Origin: Candidatus Methanophaga sp. GoMg3.2
Lineage (GTDB): Archaea > Halobacteriota > Syntropharchaeia > Alkanophagales > Methanospirareceae
Reading direction: 5' to 3'
Assembly (NCBI GenBank): GCA_013180565.1
Contig: QBUN01000397.1
Span: forward strand, 1 to 14,759
Length of the DNA stretch: 14,759 nt
The position numbers and the translations under genes are program-made. Within the stretch, counting starts at the first letter, position 1; every line of letters starts with the position of its first letter. Under the pieces are notes generated by a model that saw nothing but the letters and a program-made list of their open reading frames with translations, was not told where the DNA came from and did no database searches. Of this stretch, positions 13,236 to 14,759 are shown piece after piece.

Positions 13236-14759
13236 TCATTCCTCAAATAATTCTTCATCTCTCGCCAAGCTATTACGTATTGATAATTCAGCACGTTCAG
13301 ATAGTGAAAGGTAGAATCGCTGTGTGGGTGAACCCACAGGAAACTTCTGTAAAAAGTCTTTGGCTTGATCGCGAAGCTTTTCGTCTTGTGGCATTGGCTG
13401 TCCAGATATACCTGTTCTCACCCCTAAAATAGCCGATGAGAAAAGGTTACTGGTTTCAGTACGATAACAATCTTCACTTACCCTGTATGATTTTTCCAGC
13501 AATCTCGAAACGAATTCAGAATACGAAAAAACAAATCCTGAAGGCGCATCTTTAAGGAGCAATCATACACCCTGTATTTTCTTGACGTCATCCGATTCAA
13601 TCCACTCATCCAAAACCTCAAAGCATACGGAAGAGAAACCGTCAGATAGCTCAGCAAAAAGTTTCGGAAGCCAAAAATAATCAATTGCTGTTGGATTCAA
13701 TGCCCTGTCTCTAACCCTTCTAAGGATATCTTTATAATTGAGACTAGACGAAATATCTTTTAATCCTTGGTGAAAACCAAGATATGGAAGTGGTTGGAAC
13801 TTTCCACCTGAACTCTTTTCCCATTTTTCAGCAATATTCAACCTCTCAAGCAAAAAATCTACAACTGCTTCCGGTATTCGAGAACTGCAATATCCCAAGA
13901 ATTCATAAAGGGGATACAAATGATCATCAAGCTCCCTTATTCGGGTTAACTTGAAAAGAATCGTTTTTAGATCACTGTCGTTTAGTTCCTCTGGTGGGAT
14001 GCCATATACGGAATTAAAAATATTACATAAGGTATCAGCTAATTTTTCATCCTCTTCAATATCAATGCTCAACGCTAATTGGATGGCTTTATCTCGTTTA
14101 GCATCAGGAAATCTACATAACGCTTTTATCGCTTGACGTTTTACACTCCTGTCTGGATATGTGAGTAGTGTTTTAATAATGCTTATTTCATCGGTCTCTA
14201 TGGATGAGTCCCCGCCTTTCGGAGCATAACCCTGTGCTATTGAAGAACAAAGTGATTTATTCTTAGTTTCCACCGCTAATTTAGTTAGCTCAATAGCCTT
14301 AGTTGGACTTTTTTCCTGTATCCCCACTAATAATGAACTTATATAAATCGCTAAAGGAGAGGATGAATGGGGTATAATATGTTTGCAAATTTCAATAGAT
14401 AGTTTACAGTCAGTGGTACTGAGTGAGTGTAGAAAATCACCGGGTTGCGCTTGAATGCCGCAGTTTTGGAAATGGCTCAGGATTTTATTTAGGTAATCGA
14501 ACACTTTCCATCCCTCATTAAAGCGGTCTAAGAACTCACTGACTGTTTGCTTCATTTCTTCCTTAACTCGCTTTCGGTGCTGATTATGGTCTTCACCATT
14601 CCAATCACTATCATGATGATACCCTATGGCCCGATTAATTCGCAAATTAAAAGAATCTGGAATAGTCTTTATAATCGAATCCGCTTTTTCTGCTATGACT
14701 TTCGGACTGCTTCGTTTAGCATGCCATTGGAGATCTGAAGCAACTTCTATATGTACAAT
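13236..14759 (-). pseudogene. Unrecognised helical (HEAT-repeat-like) protein, interrupted by an in-frame TGA, 5' end off the window
   Basis: The minus-strand frame is open from the window edge (14759) for 398 codons to TGA 13563-13565. It then continues in the same frame for 108 codons to TGA 13236-13238. The TTG at 14645 is not a convincing start, because the 38 codons before it are also protein-like and the gene continues beyond the window. The translation is mostly amphipathic helices with HEAT-like pieces (YPDRSVKRQAIKALCRF, KRDKAIQLALSID). I cannot assign a function. The residues around the internal stop (DDVKKIQGV, stop, LLLKDAPSGFVF) look continuous, so one nonsense change, a consensus error or read-through is likely. 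The second part could start at TTG 13562, but no ribosome site supports this. Its position next to a defence-type island suggests an accessory role only by association. Confidence 0.6.

Noticed and set aside
14640..14645. TTG at 14645 as the start of the rightmost gene
   Set aside because: The same frame continues upstream to 14759 with protein-like sequence and no stop, so the gene is cut by the window.

Overview
The window looks like a piece of an uncultivated archaeal genome, most plausibly a methanogen- or ANME-related euryarchaeon. The evidence is a two-subunit 2-oxoacid:ferredoxin oxidoreductase next to an F420-hydrogenase beta-type (FrhB) iron-sulfur flavoprotein, archaeal-style TATA boxes, and CopG/BrnT-type toxin-antitoxin remnants. 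The lineage is inferred from gene content only; no rRNA or marker gene is present.

Left part (1-3141, plus strand): the 3' part of porA (cut by the window edge), a complete porB and an FrhB-like gene whose C-terminus is lost. The FrhB frame runs into two more C-terminal gene fragments, about 34 codons of a Cys/Met-metabolism PLP enzyme and about 93 codons of an acyl-CoA synthetase. Three gene tails in a row, without their fronts, mark a breakpoint-rich junction. Positions 3143-3701 (minus strand) hold the 3' end of a group II intron (domain V hairpin), two overlapping scraps of antitoxin-like ORFs, GC-rich hairpins and a short 8-bp tandem repeat.

Centre (3702-11466, minus strand): a conflict/defence-type island of three large genes. 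In transcription order they are (C) TIR-NB-ARC-TPR, (B) TIR-FGE-sulfatase/C-type-lectin-like protein, interrupted by one in-frame TGA, and (A) calcineurin-like phosphoesterase-NACHT-FGE-sulfatase protein. C and B are 31 bp apart and probably co-transcribed; A has its own TATA box.

The main discovery is at the C-termini of A and B. Both end in a 122-bp, indel-free, GC-rich block (3713-3834 and 7499-7620). The blocks are identical at constant codons but differ at 29 positions, 25 of them first or second codon positions, mostly in codons ending in C. Almost all changes alter the protein. This is the footprint of adenine-directed mutagenic retrohoming by a diversity-generating retroelement (DGR) acting on the ligand-binding face of the FGE/C-lectin fold. 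No reverse transcriptase or template repeat is in the window, so both would be trans targets of a DGR elsewhere. The inferred scheme is: variable lectin-like sensor -> NACHT switch or direct fusion -> toxic effector (TIR NADase or phosphoesterase).

Right part (11467-14759, minus strand): a complete 1115-bp IS with imperfect 26-bp terminal repeats abuts a broken BrnT/BrnA-like toxin-antitoxin pair (toxin internally deleted, antitoxin frameshifted and cut by the IS). Beyond it is an unrecognised repeat-like helical protein, also carrying an in-frame TGA and running off the right edge. The many broken genes flanking the island suggest a recombination- and decay-prone accessory region, or in part consensus errors in an assembled genome.
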